This document shows positions 1 to 5,771 of a stretch of DNA of 6,427 bases, piece by piece. The translations under genes and the position numbers were made by a program. Source of the stretch: an uncultured Phenylobacterium sp. (GTDB taxonomy: Bacteria > Pseudomonadota > Alphaproteobacteria > Caulobacterales > Caulobacteraceae). Below the pieces are notes generated by a model that searched no databases, had not been told where the DNA came from, and worked only from the letters and a program-made list of their open reading frames with translations. The stretch covers positions 1 to 6,427 of the forward strand of contig CAMFHW010000258.1 of the NCBI GenBank assembly GCA_945952175.1. The letters run 5' to 3'. Each line of letters opens with the position of its first letter. Position 1 is the first letter of the stretch.

Positions 1-51
1 ATACGCGATTGCCTCTTGTCTCGTGGGCTCGGAGATGTGTATAAGAGACAG
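1..51 (+). other. Untrimmed Illumina Nextera adapter (P7 end, i7 index, Read 2 adapter)
   Basis: This is synthetic library sequence, not genome. Bases 18-32 read GTCTCGTGGGCTCGG and bases 33-51 read AGATGTGTATAAGAGACAG, the 19-base Tn5 mosaic end; together they match the Nextera Read 2 adapter exactly. Bases 10-17 (TGCCTCTT) match the Nextera i7 index I know as N711. Bases 1-9 (ATACGCGAT) match the end of the P7 primer, ATACGAGAT, with one mismatch at base 6. Genomic sequence therefore starts at base 52. Translation of the adapter gives the well-known contaminant peptide MCIRDS on the plus strand and VSYTHLRAHET on the minus strand. Any protein predicted across base 51 is chimeric. Confidence 0.98.
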
Positions 52-583
52 TCTCGATGGAGAGCGCGATCGAATCGTTGCCGTCGACATTGATGCTGGC
101 GCCGCTGGCGTTGGTGATGTTGCCGGTGAAGGCCAGGGGTCCGGTGACCCGCACCCCGTAGCGGTTCGAGCCGGTCACGAACGGGCCGTCGGCGTCCCCG
201 TCCCCGTCCTTGTCGGTGGTCGTGATCGTCTCGTCGATCGAGATGGTGCCGTTGTTGGTCAGCCCGCCCGTGTGACCGCCCAGGATCAGCACGCCGGTCG
301 AGCCGTCGACCGCCGTGGTCTGGATCGTGCCGGAATTGGTGAGCGTGTTGTTGCTGTCGATGGTCACCACCGGCCCGGCCGTCGTCGGCTTGATGCTGCC
401 GCCGGAGACGATGTTGATGTTGTCCGCCGCCCCGGCGTTGGCCGTCGAGGTGGCGACCGGCGCGGTCGTCGCCGTCGAGATCTGGGTCTCCGCCATGGCG
501 CCGCCGGCGGCCATCAACCCCGCCGCTGACGCCGCAACCGGCCAGAACTGCATACGGCCACGCGGCGCCTTTTTCCGTGTCAT
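52..583 (-). CDS. Secreted autotransporter-type passenger protein, N-terminal fragment (cut by adapter)
   Basis: An open minus-strand frame runs from ATG at 583 to the genomic edge, giving 177 residues with no stop; the C-terminus is missing. A strong Shine-Dalgarno, GAGGGGAG (588-595), lies just upstream and fixes the start. Residues 1-10 are basic (MTRKKAPRGR). A hydrophobic stretch follows, ending GGAMA before E32, which fits a Sec signal peptide cleaved after residue 31. The mature part is rich in Thr, Asn, Gly and Ser, with repeats such as NTLTNSGTIQT (79-89), GGLTNNGTISID (106-117) and GNITNASGASINVD (154-167). This N-x-G-x-I pattern is typical of beta-helical passengers of type V autotransporters. 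An Asp/Gly-rich loop, DKDGDGDADG (124-133), may bind calcium. No beta-barrel is visible because the gene is truncated, so autotransporter is family-based inference; another outer-surface adhesin is possible. Confidence 0.85.
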
Positions 584-626
584 GAGACTCCCCTCGATCG
601 ACCTTCTGCTAAGTCGGGGAAGAACA

Positions 627-657
627 TGTCTGTGCAATGTCAGTTTGTCTGCGCAAT
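627..657. repeat. 12-bp direct repeat TGTCTGYGCAAT, possible tandem operator
   Basis: TGTCTGTGCAAT at 627-638 and TGTCTGCGCAAT at 646-657 differ at one base. Their starts are 19 bp apart, close to two helical turns, so the copies would lie on nearly the same face of the DNA. They sit 44-74 bp upstream of the minus-strand start at 583, a suitable place for a regulator controlling the surface-protein gene. Same-face direct repeats are used by many response regulators. That this is a binding site is inference; chance duplication is possible. Confidence 0.4.
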
Positions 658-700
658 CATCTTGATTTAGACTTTCAATTACGCGTTCATTTCATTTTTG

Positions 701-712
701 CATTGTACAATG
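701..712. promoter_or_regulatory. Perfect 12-bp palindrome CATTGTACAATG, possible operator
   Basis: CATTGTACAATG is a perfect palindrome inside the AT-rich part of the divergent region. It is overlapped by a wider inverted pair, TTTCAT (690-695) and ATGAAA (710-715). It lies about 15-25 bp upstream of the possible plus-strand -10 at 728-735, where a dimeric repressor or activator would act. No regulator can be named from the sequence alone. Confidence 0.35.
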
Positions 713-824
713 AAACAATAATCTTAACCTATATTGTCACATGACTTGCATCGCCTCGCGACCGCGGGCGTCGACCTCGGCGCGCCGCGCGACCGGAATG
801 TCCGGCCAAGGACCAGAGGCGTTC

Positions 825-1436
825 ATGCAGATTTCTTCAAATTCAACAGCTTATGCTTCGAGCGGGGTTCAGCGCATGCTGGCCGCCCTGCTCGATCAGC
901 AGGGCTCCGATAGTGGGCAAGATGTGCAGGGTTCGGAGGGGGCACGGCCGTCCGGACCACCCCCCGGACCCCCGCCCGGCGGCGACAGCCAGGCCTCCAG
1001 CCGTTTCACGGCGGACACCCTGTCGAGCCTGCTTTCGGTGCAGCAGGACAAACCGTCGGCCTCGGATATCGCATCCAAGCTGATCAGTGACGCCGACACC
1101 GACGGCGACGGCTCGCTGAGCTTCGACGAGATCAAGAAGGCGCTCGAGGGCGGCTCGTCCTCGACCTCGTCATCCTCCTCGACGACCGACACGAGCTCCA
1201 GCGACGACGCGCTCAAGGCGGCGATCGCCAAGCTCGACACCAATGGCGACGGCAAGATCTCGAGCAGCGAGCTGACCTCGGCGCTGGAGAACTTCAAGGC
1301 CTCGCACAAGCATGGCCACCATCACCACCACCAGATGGCCGAGACCTCTCAGACCACCACCACGACCACCTCGTCGACCACGACCACGGACGACACCACG
1401 ACCGCCACCACGGCCGCCACCACGGCCGCCGGGTGA
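825..1436 (+). CDS. EF-hand calcium-binding protein with His-rich segment
   Basis: This 203-residue protein has two canonical 12-residue EF-hand loops, DTDGDGSLSFDE (residues 91-102) and DTNGDGKISSSE (138-149). Both have Asp at position 1, Gly at 6, a hydrophobic residue at 8 and Glu at 12, so both should bind calcium. A Ser/Thr linker (about 110-127) separates them. Earlier come a Pro/Gly stretch (GPPPGPPPGG, 44-53) and FTADTLSSLLSVQ (61-73), a segment of the kind seen in other small proteobacterial EF-hand proteins. The tail has a His cluster, HKHGHHHHHQ (161-170), then Thr-rich low complexity. There is no signal peptide or membrane segment, so cytoplasmic location or a non-Sec export route is possible. 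I chose ATG 825, preceded by AGAGG at about 5 bases, over the in-frame ATG at 741, which has no ribosome site and adds an atypical Arg/Ser-rich leader. Likely role: calcium buffer or sensor; the target is unknown. Confidence 0.88.
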   Translation: MQISSNSTAYASSGVQRMLAALLDQQGSDSGQDVQGSEGARPSGPPPGPPPGGDSQASSRFTADTLSSLLSVQQDKPSASDIASKLISDADTDGDGSLSFDEIKKALEGGSSSTSSSSSTTDTSSSDDALKAAIAKLDTNGDGKISSSELTSALENFKASHKHGHHHHHQMAETSQTTTTTTSSTTTTDDTTTATTAATTAAG

Positions 1437-1443
1437 TCGCGAC

Positions 1444-1475
1444 GCGGGATGGCGTGCGCCCTCGCGCCATCCCGC
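1444..1475 (+). terminator. Hairpin after EF-hand gene, probable terminator
   Basis: GCGGGATGGCG (1444-1454) and CGCCATCCCGC (1465-1475) form a perfect 11-bp stem with a 10-base loop, starting 8 bases after the EF-hand stop codon. Only a short T run (GAGTTT) follows, about 9 bases downstream, so this is a weak intrinsic terminator or an mRNA-end stabiliser. Confidence 0.6.
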
Positions 1476-1488
1476 CTGGCCGAGTTTC

Positions 1489-1513
1489 AGGGTCGGATAG
1501 AAGGTCCGACCCT
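1489..1513 (-). terminator. Hairpin after histidine kinase gene, probable terminator
   Basis: AGGGTCGGA (1489-1497) and TCCGACCCT (1505-1513) form a perfect 9-bp stem with a 7-base loop. It lies 50 bases past the kinase stop codon and 14 bases from the hairpin assigned to the EF-hand gene. No long T run follows on either strand. Its position suggests the 3' end of the kinase operon, but it could act in both directions. Confidence 0.45.
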
Positions 1514-1562
1514 TCCGGGGCGTTTCGTCTCCAGAGGTCTGGAGCGTGTCGCCCGACCTGCC

Positions 1563-3182
1563 TTAGCTTGCCGACAGCGGCAGCCGCACCCGGGCCGTCA
1601 GGCCAGGCTCGGTGTTCTCCAGGGTCACGTCGCCGCCGTGGGCGCGGGCGATGGATCGGGCCACCGCGAGGCCCAGGCCGACGCCGCGCCCGTCCAGCGT
1701 GCGGGCTTCATCGGCGCGGTAGAACGGCCGGAACACCCGCTCCAGGTCCGCCTCGGCTAAGGCCGCCGCGCCGTCGGCGATCTCCACCACCGCATCGCCA
1801 TCGGCGGCGGTCAGCTTGACCTCGGCGCGGCGGCCGTACTTCACGGCGTTGTCCACTAGGTTGTCGAACAGCCGCTGCAGGCCGAGCGCGTCGGCCTCCA
1901 CGGTCGCCGGCGCGCCATCGGCCAGCACGACCTCCTTGCCGGTCTGGGCAGCGTCGTCGACCAGGCATTCCACCAGCGACAGCAAGTCCAGGCGCTCGCG
2001 CGGGCGGCCCGCGCTGGCGTCGCGGATGAAGGCCAGCACCGAGGAGATCATCTGCTCCATCTGCTCGACGTCGGCGATCACCGCCTGGCGCACCGGTTCC
2101 GGCGCGGCCTCCAGCTTGAAGCGGATACGGGCCAGCGGCGTGCGCAGGTCGTGGCTGATCGCACCCACCATGGCCGTGCGATCCTCGATATAGCGCTTCA
2201 GCCGGGCCTGCATGTCGTTGAAGGCCTGCGCCGCCATGCCGATCTCGGCGGGGCCGGACAGCGCCATCAGCGGACCGCTGGGATCGCGGCCCAGCGCTTC
2301 GGCCGCGTGGGCGAAACGGCCGATCGGCGCGGTGATCCGGCGGGCGAACAGGTAGCCCAGCGGCGCGGTCAGGACGAGGCACCCGCCCAGCCACAGCAGG
2401 AACCGCCGCTGCCAGTCGTTGGGGAAGGATTCCGCCTTGGGCTTCACCACCAGCCAGCGGCCGTCCGACTGCTTCAGGGCGGCGGTGAACTCCCCGAACA
2501 GCGGCAGGCCGCCGGCGTTGAAGCTCATCGCGCGGCCGCCGGGGCCGGCGACGTCCTGGGTCGGTCCCACCCCGCGCGGCGCCGGGCCGCTATCGGGACC
2601 GAGGCCTGGGCCGGGTCCGTCGCCGCGCATCATGAAGCCCGGGCCGCCGTCGGGCGGCGGGCCACCCGGCATGGGCCCAGGTCCGATCGGGCCGGCCCCC
2701 GCCGCGCCCATGCCGACGGGGCGGGCGTCGCCGGCGTCGGGCGCGCGATCGCGCAGGTGCTGGAAGCGCACGGGAAGACGTTCACCGAACGGCGCCCGCA
2801 TGAGCAGGTTCGGGTTCGGCGCGTGCTGGGTCAGCCGCACGTCCGCCTCCGGCACGCCGAGCAGGTTGGCCATCTGCCGCCGCGACCATTCGGTCGATCG
2901 CATCCGGCCGCCTTCGCCCGGCGGGCGCCGCTCGCGCCGCGGCTCTGGCTCGACCGGAGGGTCGTTCTGGACGTCGCGGGTCAGTTCGTGGCCATAGCTG
3001 GGCTTCAGCGATCCGCCCTTCAGGGCGCGGACCACCTCCTCCATCCGGTAGACCGGGCGGGGCGGCGGCGGCATCAGCACCACCACCGCGAAGATCATGA
3101 TCTGGCCGGCGATCAGGCTCGCGACCAAGAGCGCCACCAGCTGCAGGGCGATGGGCGCCCGCGTGCGCCCGATCGACGTCAC
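1563..3182 (-). CDS. Membrane sensor histidine kinase with Pro/Gly-rich periplasmic domain
   Basis: This 539-residue inner-membrane kinase should phosphorylate the OmpR-family regulator encoded just upstream. Order: TM1 (about 11-37); a long periplasmic sensor (38-258) with a collagen-like Pro/Gly/Met tract (about 155-216); TM2 (261-280); HAMP (about 281-333); dimerisation domain with H-box AISHDLRTPLARIRFKLE and phospho-acceptor His344; N-box NLVDNAVKYG (441-450); F-box FRPFYR (484-489); G2-box GVGLGLA (500-506). The G1 box, usually D-x-G-x-G, reads DGAAALA from Asp470, so both glycines are lost; ATP binding may be altered. A rare TTA codon encodes Leu475 in this segment. The start is GTG at 3182, with GAGG 8 bases upstream overlapping the regulator's stop codon; no ATG offers an alternative before TM1. 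The two genes are 10 bp apart, so co-translation is likely. The layout resembles EnvZ/CpxA-type kinases; the signal is unknown. Confidence 0.93.
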   Translation of the reverse strand: MTSIGRTRAPIALQLVALLVASLIAGQIMIFAVVVLMPPPPRPVYRMEEVVRALKGGSLKPSYGHELTRDVQNDPPVEPEPRRERRPPGEGGRMRSTEWSRRQMANLLGVPEADVRLTQHAPNPNLLMRAPFGERLPVRFQHLRDRAPDAGDARPVGMGAAGAGPIGPGPMPGGPPPDGGPGFMMRGDGPGPGLGPDSGPAPRGVGPTQDVAGPGGRAMSFNAGGLPLFGEFTAALKQSDGRWLVVKPKAESFPNDWQRRFLLWLGGCLVLTAPLGYLFARRITAPIGRFAHAAEALGRDPSGPLMALSGPAEIGMAAQAFNDMQARLKRYIEDRTAMVGAISHDLRTPLARIRFKLEAAPEPVRQAVIADVEQMEQMISSVLAFIRDASAGRPRERLDLLSLVECLVDDAAQTGKEVVLADGAPATVEADALGLQRLFDNLVDNAVKYGRRAEVKLTAADGDAVVEIADGAAALAEADLERVFRPFYRADEARTLDGRGVGLGLAVARSIARAHGGDVTLENTEPGLTARVRLPLSAS

Positions 3183-3192
3183 CGGCGCGGCC

Positions 3193-3945
3193 TCACGGGC
3201 GGGTCACCTTGGCGTCGAACATGTAGCCCGCGCCGCGGTAGGTCTTGATGATCTCCTGCGGCGAGCAGTCGTGCAGCTTGCGGCGCAGGCGGCTGATCTG
3301 CACGTCGACCGCGCGGTCGAACACGTCGCTGTCGGCGCCGCGCGCCTTCTCGATCAGCTGGTCGCGCGACAGGATCCGCTGCGGATTGTCCAGGAAGGCC
3401 GAGAGCAGCGAGAACTCGCCCGCGGTCAGCAGGATCGACACGCCGTTGGGCGCCCGCAGCGTGCGGCGCACGCCGTCCAGGGTGAAGCCCAGGAAGTAGT
3501 AGGCCTTGCCCTTCGGCGGGGCCCCGGCGCGGTTGTCCTCGCGGCGGCGCAGGACGGCGCGCACCCGGGCCAGCAATTCGCGCGGGCTGCAAGGCTTGGC
3601 CAGGTAGTCGTCCGCCCCGAGCTCCAGCCCCAGGATGCGGTCGATCTCCTCGCCCATGGCGCTGACCATGATGATGGCCGGCCCGCCGCCATCGGCGACG
3701 CGGCGGCAGATCGACAGGCCGTCCTCGCCCGGCATCATCACGTCGAGCACGATCAGGTCGATGGGCGCGGCGGCCAGCGCCTGCTCCATGGTGATGCCGT
3801 CCGACGCGAGGTGCACGCCATAGCCGTGCTGGGTCAGGTAATCGGCGACGCGTTCGCGCAGGTCCTGGTCGTCGTCGACCACCAGGATTTGCGGAATCGG
3901 GTTCGGATTCGTGGCGAGGTTCATGGTGGCGTCCGTGACGTCCAA
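3193..3945 (-). CDS. OmpR/PhoB-family response regulator
   Basis: This 250-residue cytoplasmic transcription factor has an N-terminal receiver and a C-terminal winged-helix DNA-binding domain. The receiver starts at QILVVDDDQDLR (19-30), with acidic-pocket Asp24 and Asp25, phospho-acceptor Asp68 in VLDVMMPGEDG, switch Ser95 and the conserved Lys117 of AKP. The winged helix (about 150-247) contains LTAGEFSLLSAFLDNP, the recognition-helix segment DRAVDVQISRLRRKL (210-224) and the wing IKTYRGAGYMF (233-243). All key residues are present, so it should be functional. I start it at TTG 3945 because AGAGGGG lies 6 bases upstream. An in-frame ATG at 3924 (residue 8) has only a weak site and would not affect the receiver. 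It lies 68 bp after the Spy-like gene and 10 bp before the kinase gene, so the three are probably co-transcribed. Its target genes, likely including its own operon, are inferred. Confidence 0.95.
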   Translation of the reverse strand: MDVTDATMNLATNPNPIPQILVVDDDQDLRERVADYLTQHGYGVHLASDGITMEQALAAAPIDLIVLDVMMPGEDGLSICRRVADGGGPAIIMVSAMGEEIDRILGLELGADDYLAKPCSPRELLARVRAVLRRREDNRAGAPPKGKAYYFLGFTLDGVRRTLRAPNGVSILLTAGEFSLLSAFLDNPQRILSRDQLIEKARGADSDVFDRAVDVQISRLRRKLHDCSPQEIIKTYRGAGYMFDAKVTRP

Positions 3946-4013
3946 CTATGGCCCCTCTATCGCATGCTCGCCACAATTCGCCCAAGCGGCGCTGTGACGC
4001 GCCAAATTCCGGC

Positions 4014-4547
4014 TCAGCCGCCGTGGCGACCGGGACGCCCCGGCTGGTCCCGATGCATCATCATCGCCATGGGCGGTCCGCCCATGTGCGGGCCGCGCAG
4101 CCGCTCCAGCGCGTCGAACACCTGCTGCTGCTCGGAGCTGAGCGCGGCGTAGAAGGTCCGCGTCGCGGCCTCCATCCTGGCGTGGCGCGCCTGCATCTCG
4201 GCCATCATCTTGTCCATGTGGTCGAGCCGCTGCGGCGTGGTGGAGGGCGGGCCGTCCGGCGGACCCATCGGATGGTCCGGGCGCGGCGGCGGGCCCATCG
4301 CGGCCTCGAAGGCCTGCCAGGCGCTCTCCTGGTCCGGACGCAGGCGCAGGATGACGTGCATGTCGCGCGCCATCTGGACGCGATGCTCGGCCATCTTCTT
4401 TTCCATCTCGGGCGAGGGCGGGCCCATCTCCCGATGCATGCCCACCATGTCGTGCGGCGGGGGCGGCGGCCCCATCTGGGCGTCGGCCGGGCCGGCCAGG
4501 GACGCCAGGCCGAGCGCCGCGGCGATCACCGAAAGTCTGCGGATCAT
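4014..4547 (-). CDS. Spy/LTXXQ-family Met/His/Pro-rich periplasmic protein
   Basis: This 177-residue exported protein has a clear Sec signal peptide: MIRR, a hydrophobic core, then GPADA before Gln24. The mature part is unusually rich in Met (about 20), His (10) and Pro, in clusters such as HDMVGMHREMG, HMDKMMAEM and PPMAMMMHRD. Two LTXXQ-like motifs, LRPDQ (69-73) and LSSEQ (136-140), sit in predicted helices, as in the Spy/CpxP family of periplasmic chaperones and stress sensors. Pro-rich linkers GPPPRPDHPMGPPDGPPS (85-102) separate the helices. Family members bind unfolded proteins or help gate Cpx-type signalling; Met/His clusters suggest copper or another soft metal, but this is inference. 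ATG 4547 is preferred over ATG 4583 because GGGGA lies 6 bases upstream and the signal peptide then starts correctly. It is the first gene of the operon with the regulator and kinase, so it may be both target and modulator of that system. Confidence 0.85.
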   Translation of the reverse strand: MIRRLSVIAAALGLASLAGPADAQMGPPPPPHDMVGMHREMGPPSPEMEKKMAEHRVQMARDMHVILRLRPDQESAWQAFEAAMGPPPRPDHPMGPPDGPPSTTPQRLDHMDKMMAEMQARHARMEAATRTFYAALSSEQQQVFDALERLRGPHMGGPPMAMMMHRDQPGRPGRHGG

Positions 4548-4554
4548 GGATTTT

Positions 4555-4570
4555 CCCCAACTGCTTGGGG
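4555..4570 (-). promoter_or_regulatory. Hairpin that would cover the Spy-like gene's ribosome binding site
   Basis: On the transcript, CCCCAA and TTGGGG form a perfect 6-bp stem with a 4-base loop (GCAG). The second arm contains the GGGG of the Shine-Dalgarno GGGGA, which lies 6 bases before ATG 4547. Folding would hide the ribosome site and could lower or regulate translation. The rest of the gap (4571-4646) shows a weaker inverted pair, CCCGAC (4609-4614) and GTCGGG (4630-4635), possibly the end of the upstream hydrolase transcript. I see no convincing promoter here, so read-through from the hydrolase gene cannot be excluded. Confidence 0.4.
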
Positions 4571-4646
4571 CGATGCTTCGCACGCGACCGCTACGGCCCG
4601 ATTTCGCACCCGACCCGCAGCTTGAAACAGTCGGGAAACGGCGTCG

Positions 4647-5771
4647 CTAGCCCAGGGCCTCGTACACCGCGGCGGCCAGGCCGGCCCCGCGCGGCTCGCC
4701 CACCAGTTCCGAGCCCATCTGGTTGCAGACATAGCCGATGGACAGCCGCCGATCGCGATCGGCGCAGCCGAACGAACCGCCCCAGCCGGAATGGCCTACC
4801 GTCGCCGGGTTCGGGCCGTAGACGCCGATCAGATTGTGCGCCACGCCCATGCCCCACTGCGGATTGAAGCCCAGCATGAGGTCGGGCCGGTCGGCGACGA
4901 CGGCGCACATCTGGTCGATCGCGCCCGCCGCCACGCGGCCTTTCCCATCCATCGCGATCAGGTCGTAGACGGCGCAGACGCCGCGCGCGCTCGCCTGGCC
5001 GTTCAGGGCCGGCATCTCCGCGCGACGCCAGGAGGTCAGGTTGGCCCGCGCCGGCTCCTGGGCCGGATTGAACAGGGCCATCCGCGCCGGCTCGGCCAGG
5101 GGCATGGCCGAGACGTCGACGGGCGAGCGCGGCGGCAGGAGCTCGGCCACCCGTCCATCCTCGGCGCTCGGCAGGCCGACGAAGACGTCCGCGCCGTGGG
5201 CCACCGCCTGCGCCAGGACCTGGCCGAGGCTCCGGCCGGTCGCCCGGCGCACGATCTCGCCGGCCAGGAAGCCGTAGGTGGCCGCGTGGTAGGAATTGGC
5301 GCTCCCGGGCGCGAACGCCGGCGCTTGGGCCGCAAGCCGGCCGCAGACCAGGTCCCAGTCCTCGAGATCCTCCAGCGTGGTCGCCGCCGCCCAGCCGGGC
5401 AGGCCCGCCTGGTGCGACATCACCTGGGCCACCGTGATCGCGCCCTTGCCGCCTTGAGCGAATTCCGGCCACAGCTCGGCCACCGGCTGGTCGTAGGCGA
5501 CCAGCCCCTCGCCCACCGCCCAGGCCACGCACAACGCCGCCGCGCCCTTGGTGGTCGACCAGACATTGACGAGGGTGTCAGCGGTCCAGGGCCGGGTCCG
5601 CGCCGCGTCGGCCGAACCGGCCCAAAGGTCGACGATCCGCTCGCCCTCCCGCATGACCACCAGGGCCGCGCCGACCTCCTCATAGTCGTCGCCACGCGCG
5701 AAATTGGCCGCGAAGGCCTCGGCCACGCCCGCCAGTCCTGGCGCGGTGGTTCCGCCGATCTCGATGCTCAT
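4647..5771 (-). CDS. Serine hydrolase, class C beta-lactamase / family VIII esterase type
   Basis: This 374-residue protein belongs to the penicillin-binding-protein-like serine hydrolases (Pfam Beta-lactamase). The catalytic S-x-x-K is STTK with Ser72 and Lys75, in the context NVWSTTKGAAAL. The second motif is Tyr161 in NSYHAATYGFLAGEI. The third, normally K-T-G in beta-lactamases, is replaced by HSGWGGS (327-333), as in esterases of this group, so ester or lactone hydrolysis is more likely than antibiotic resistance. No signal peptide is seen, supporting a cytoplasmic enzyme. ATG 5771 overlaps the TetR stop codon as ATGA, with GAGGA upstream; an in-frame ATG at 5861 would run deep into the TetR gene and gives a non-family Gly/Ala-rich leader. 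Translational coupling to the regulator is expected. The substrate is unknown. Confidence 0.92.
   Translation of the reverse strand: MSIEIGGTTAPGLAGVAEAFAANFARGDDYEEVGAALVVMREGERIVDLWAGSADAARTRPWTADTLVNVWSTTKGAAALCVAWAVGEGLVAYDQPVAELWPEFAQGGKGAITVAQVMSHQAGLPGWAAATTLEDLEDWDLVCGRLAAQAPAFAPGSANSYHAATYGFLAGEIVRRATGRSLGQVLAQAVAHGADVFVGLPSAEDGRVAELLPPRSPVDVSAMPLAEPARMALFNPAQEPARANLTSWRRAEMPALNGQASARGVCAVYDLIAMDGKGRVAAGAIDQMCAVVADRPDLMLGFNPQWGMGVAHNLIGVYGPNPATVGHSGWGGSFGCADRDRRLSIGYVCNQMGSELVGEPRGAGLAAAVYEALG

Larger units (their letters stand above)
584..824. promoter_or_regulatory. Divergent intergenic region, AT-rich core
   Basis: This 241-base gap separates the divergent surface-protein gene (minus, start 583) and EF-hand gene (plus, start 825). 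Bases about 650-745 are strikingly AT-rich for this genome, as expected of promoter DNA. On the plus strand, CCTATATT at 728-735 loosely resembles the Caulobacter housekeeping -10 form GCTANAWC, but I find no convincing -35 partner. On the minus strand I cannot assign a promoter. The stretch 755-820 is again GC-rich and is probably untranslated leader of the EF-hand gene. The region also holds a direct repeat and a palindrome, listed separately. Confidence 0.6.

Noticed and set aside
33..51. 19-base Tn5/IS50-like mosaic end, possibly a real transposon end
   Set aside because: It is preceded by the Nextera adapter, an index and P7 sequence, so it comes from library preparation.
23..529. Plus-strand open frame of 168 residues starting MGSEMCIRDS
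   Set aside because: Its start lies inside the sequencing adapter and the rest is the antisense of the signal-peptide-bearing surface protein.
315..665. Plus-strand open frame with a hydrophobic start
   Set aside because: It is antisense to the surface-protein gene, has no ribosome site and runs into the AT-rich intergenic region.
741..824. Upstream ATG giving 28 more residues on the EF-hand protein
   Set aside because: There is no Shine-Dalgarno and the leader is Arg/Ser-rich and not family-like; ATG 825 has AGAGG at good spacing.
896..1309. Minus-strand open frame opposite the EF-hand gene
   Set aside because: It mirrors the EF-hand coding sequence; the EF-hand loops prove the plus-strand frame.
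1312..1435. ACC/ACG-rich repeat at the end of the EF-hand gene as a possible CRISPR or minisatellite
   Set aside because: It is simple Thr-codon low complexity in frame, without regular repeat and spacer units.
1563..3182. Kinase as a pseudogene because of the missing G1 glycines
   Set aside because: The frame is intact and all other catalytic boxes are conserved; the change is by substitution, not frameshift.
2151..3248. Long plus-strand open frame (365 residues), with another at 3097-4152
   Set aside because: These are GC-rich mirror frames of the kinase and regulator, with no recognisable domain and His/Arg/Ala-rich composition.
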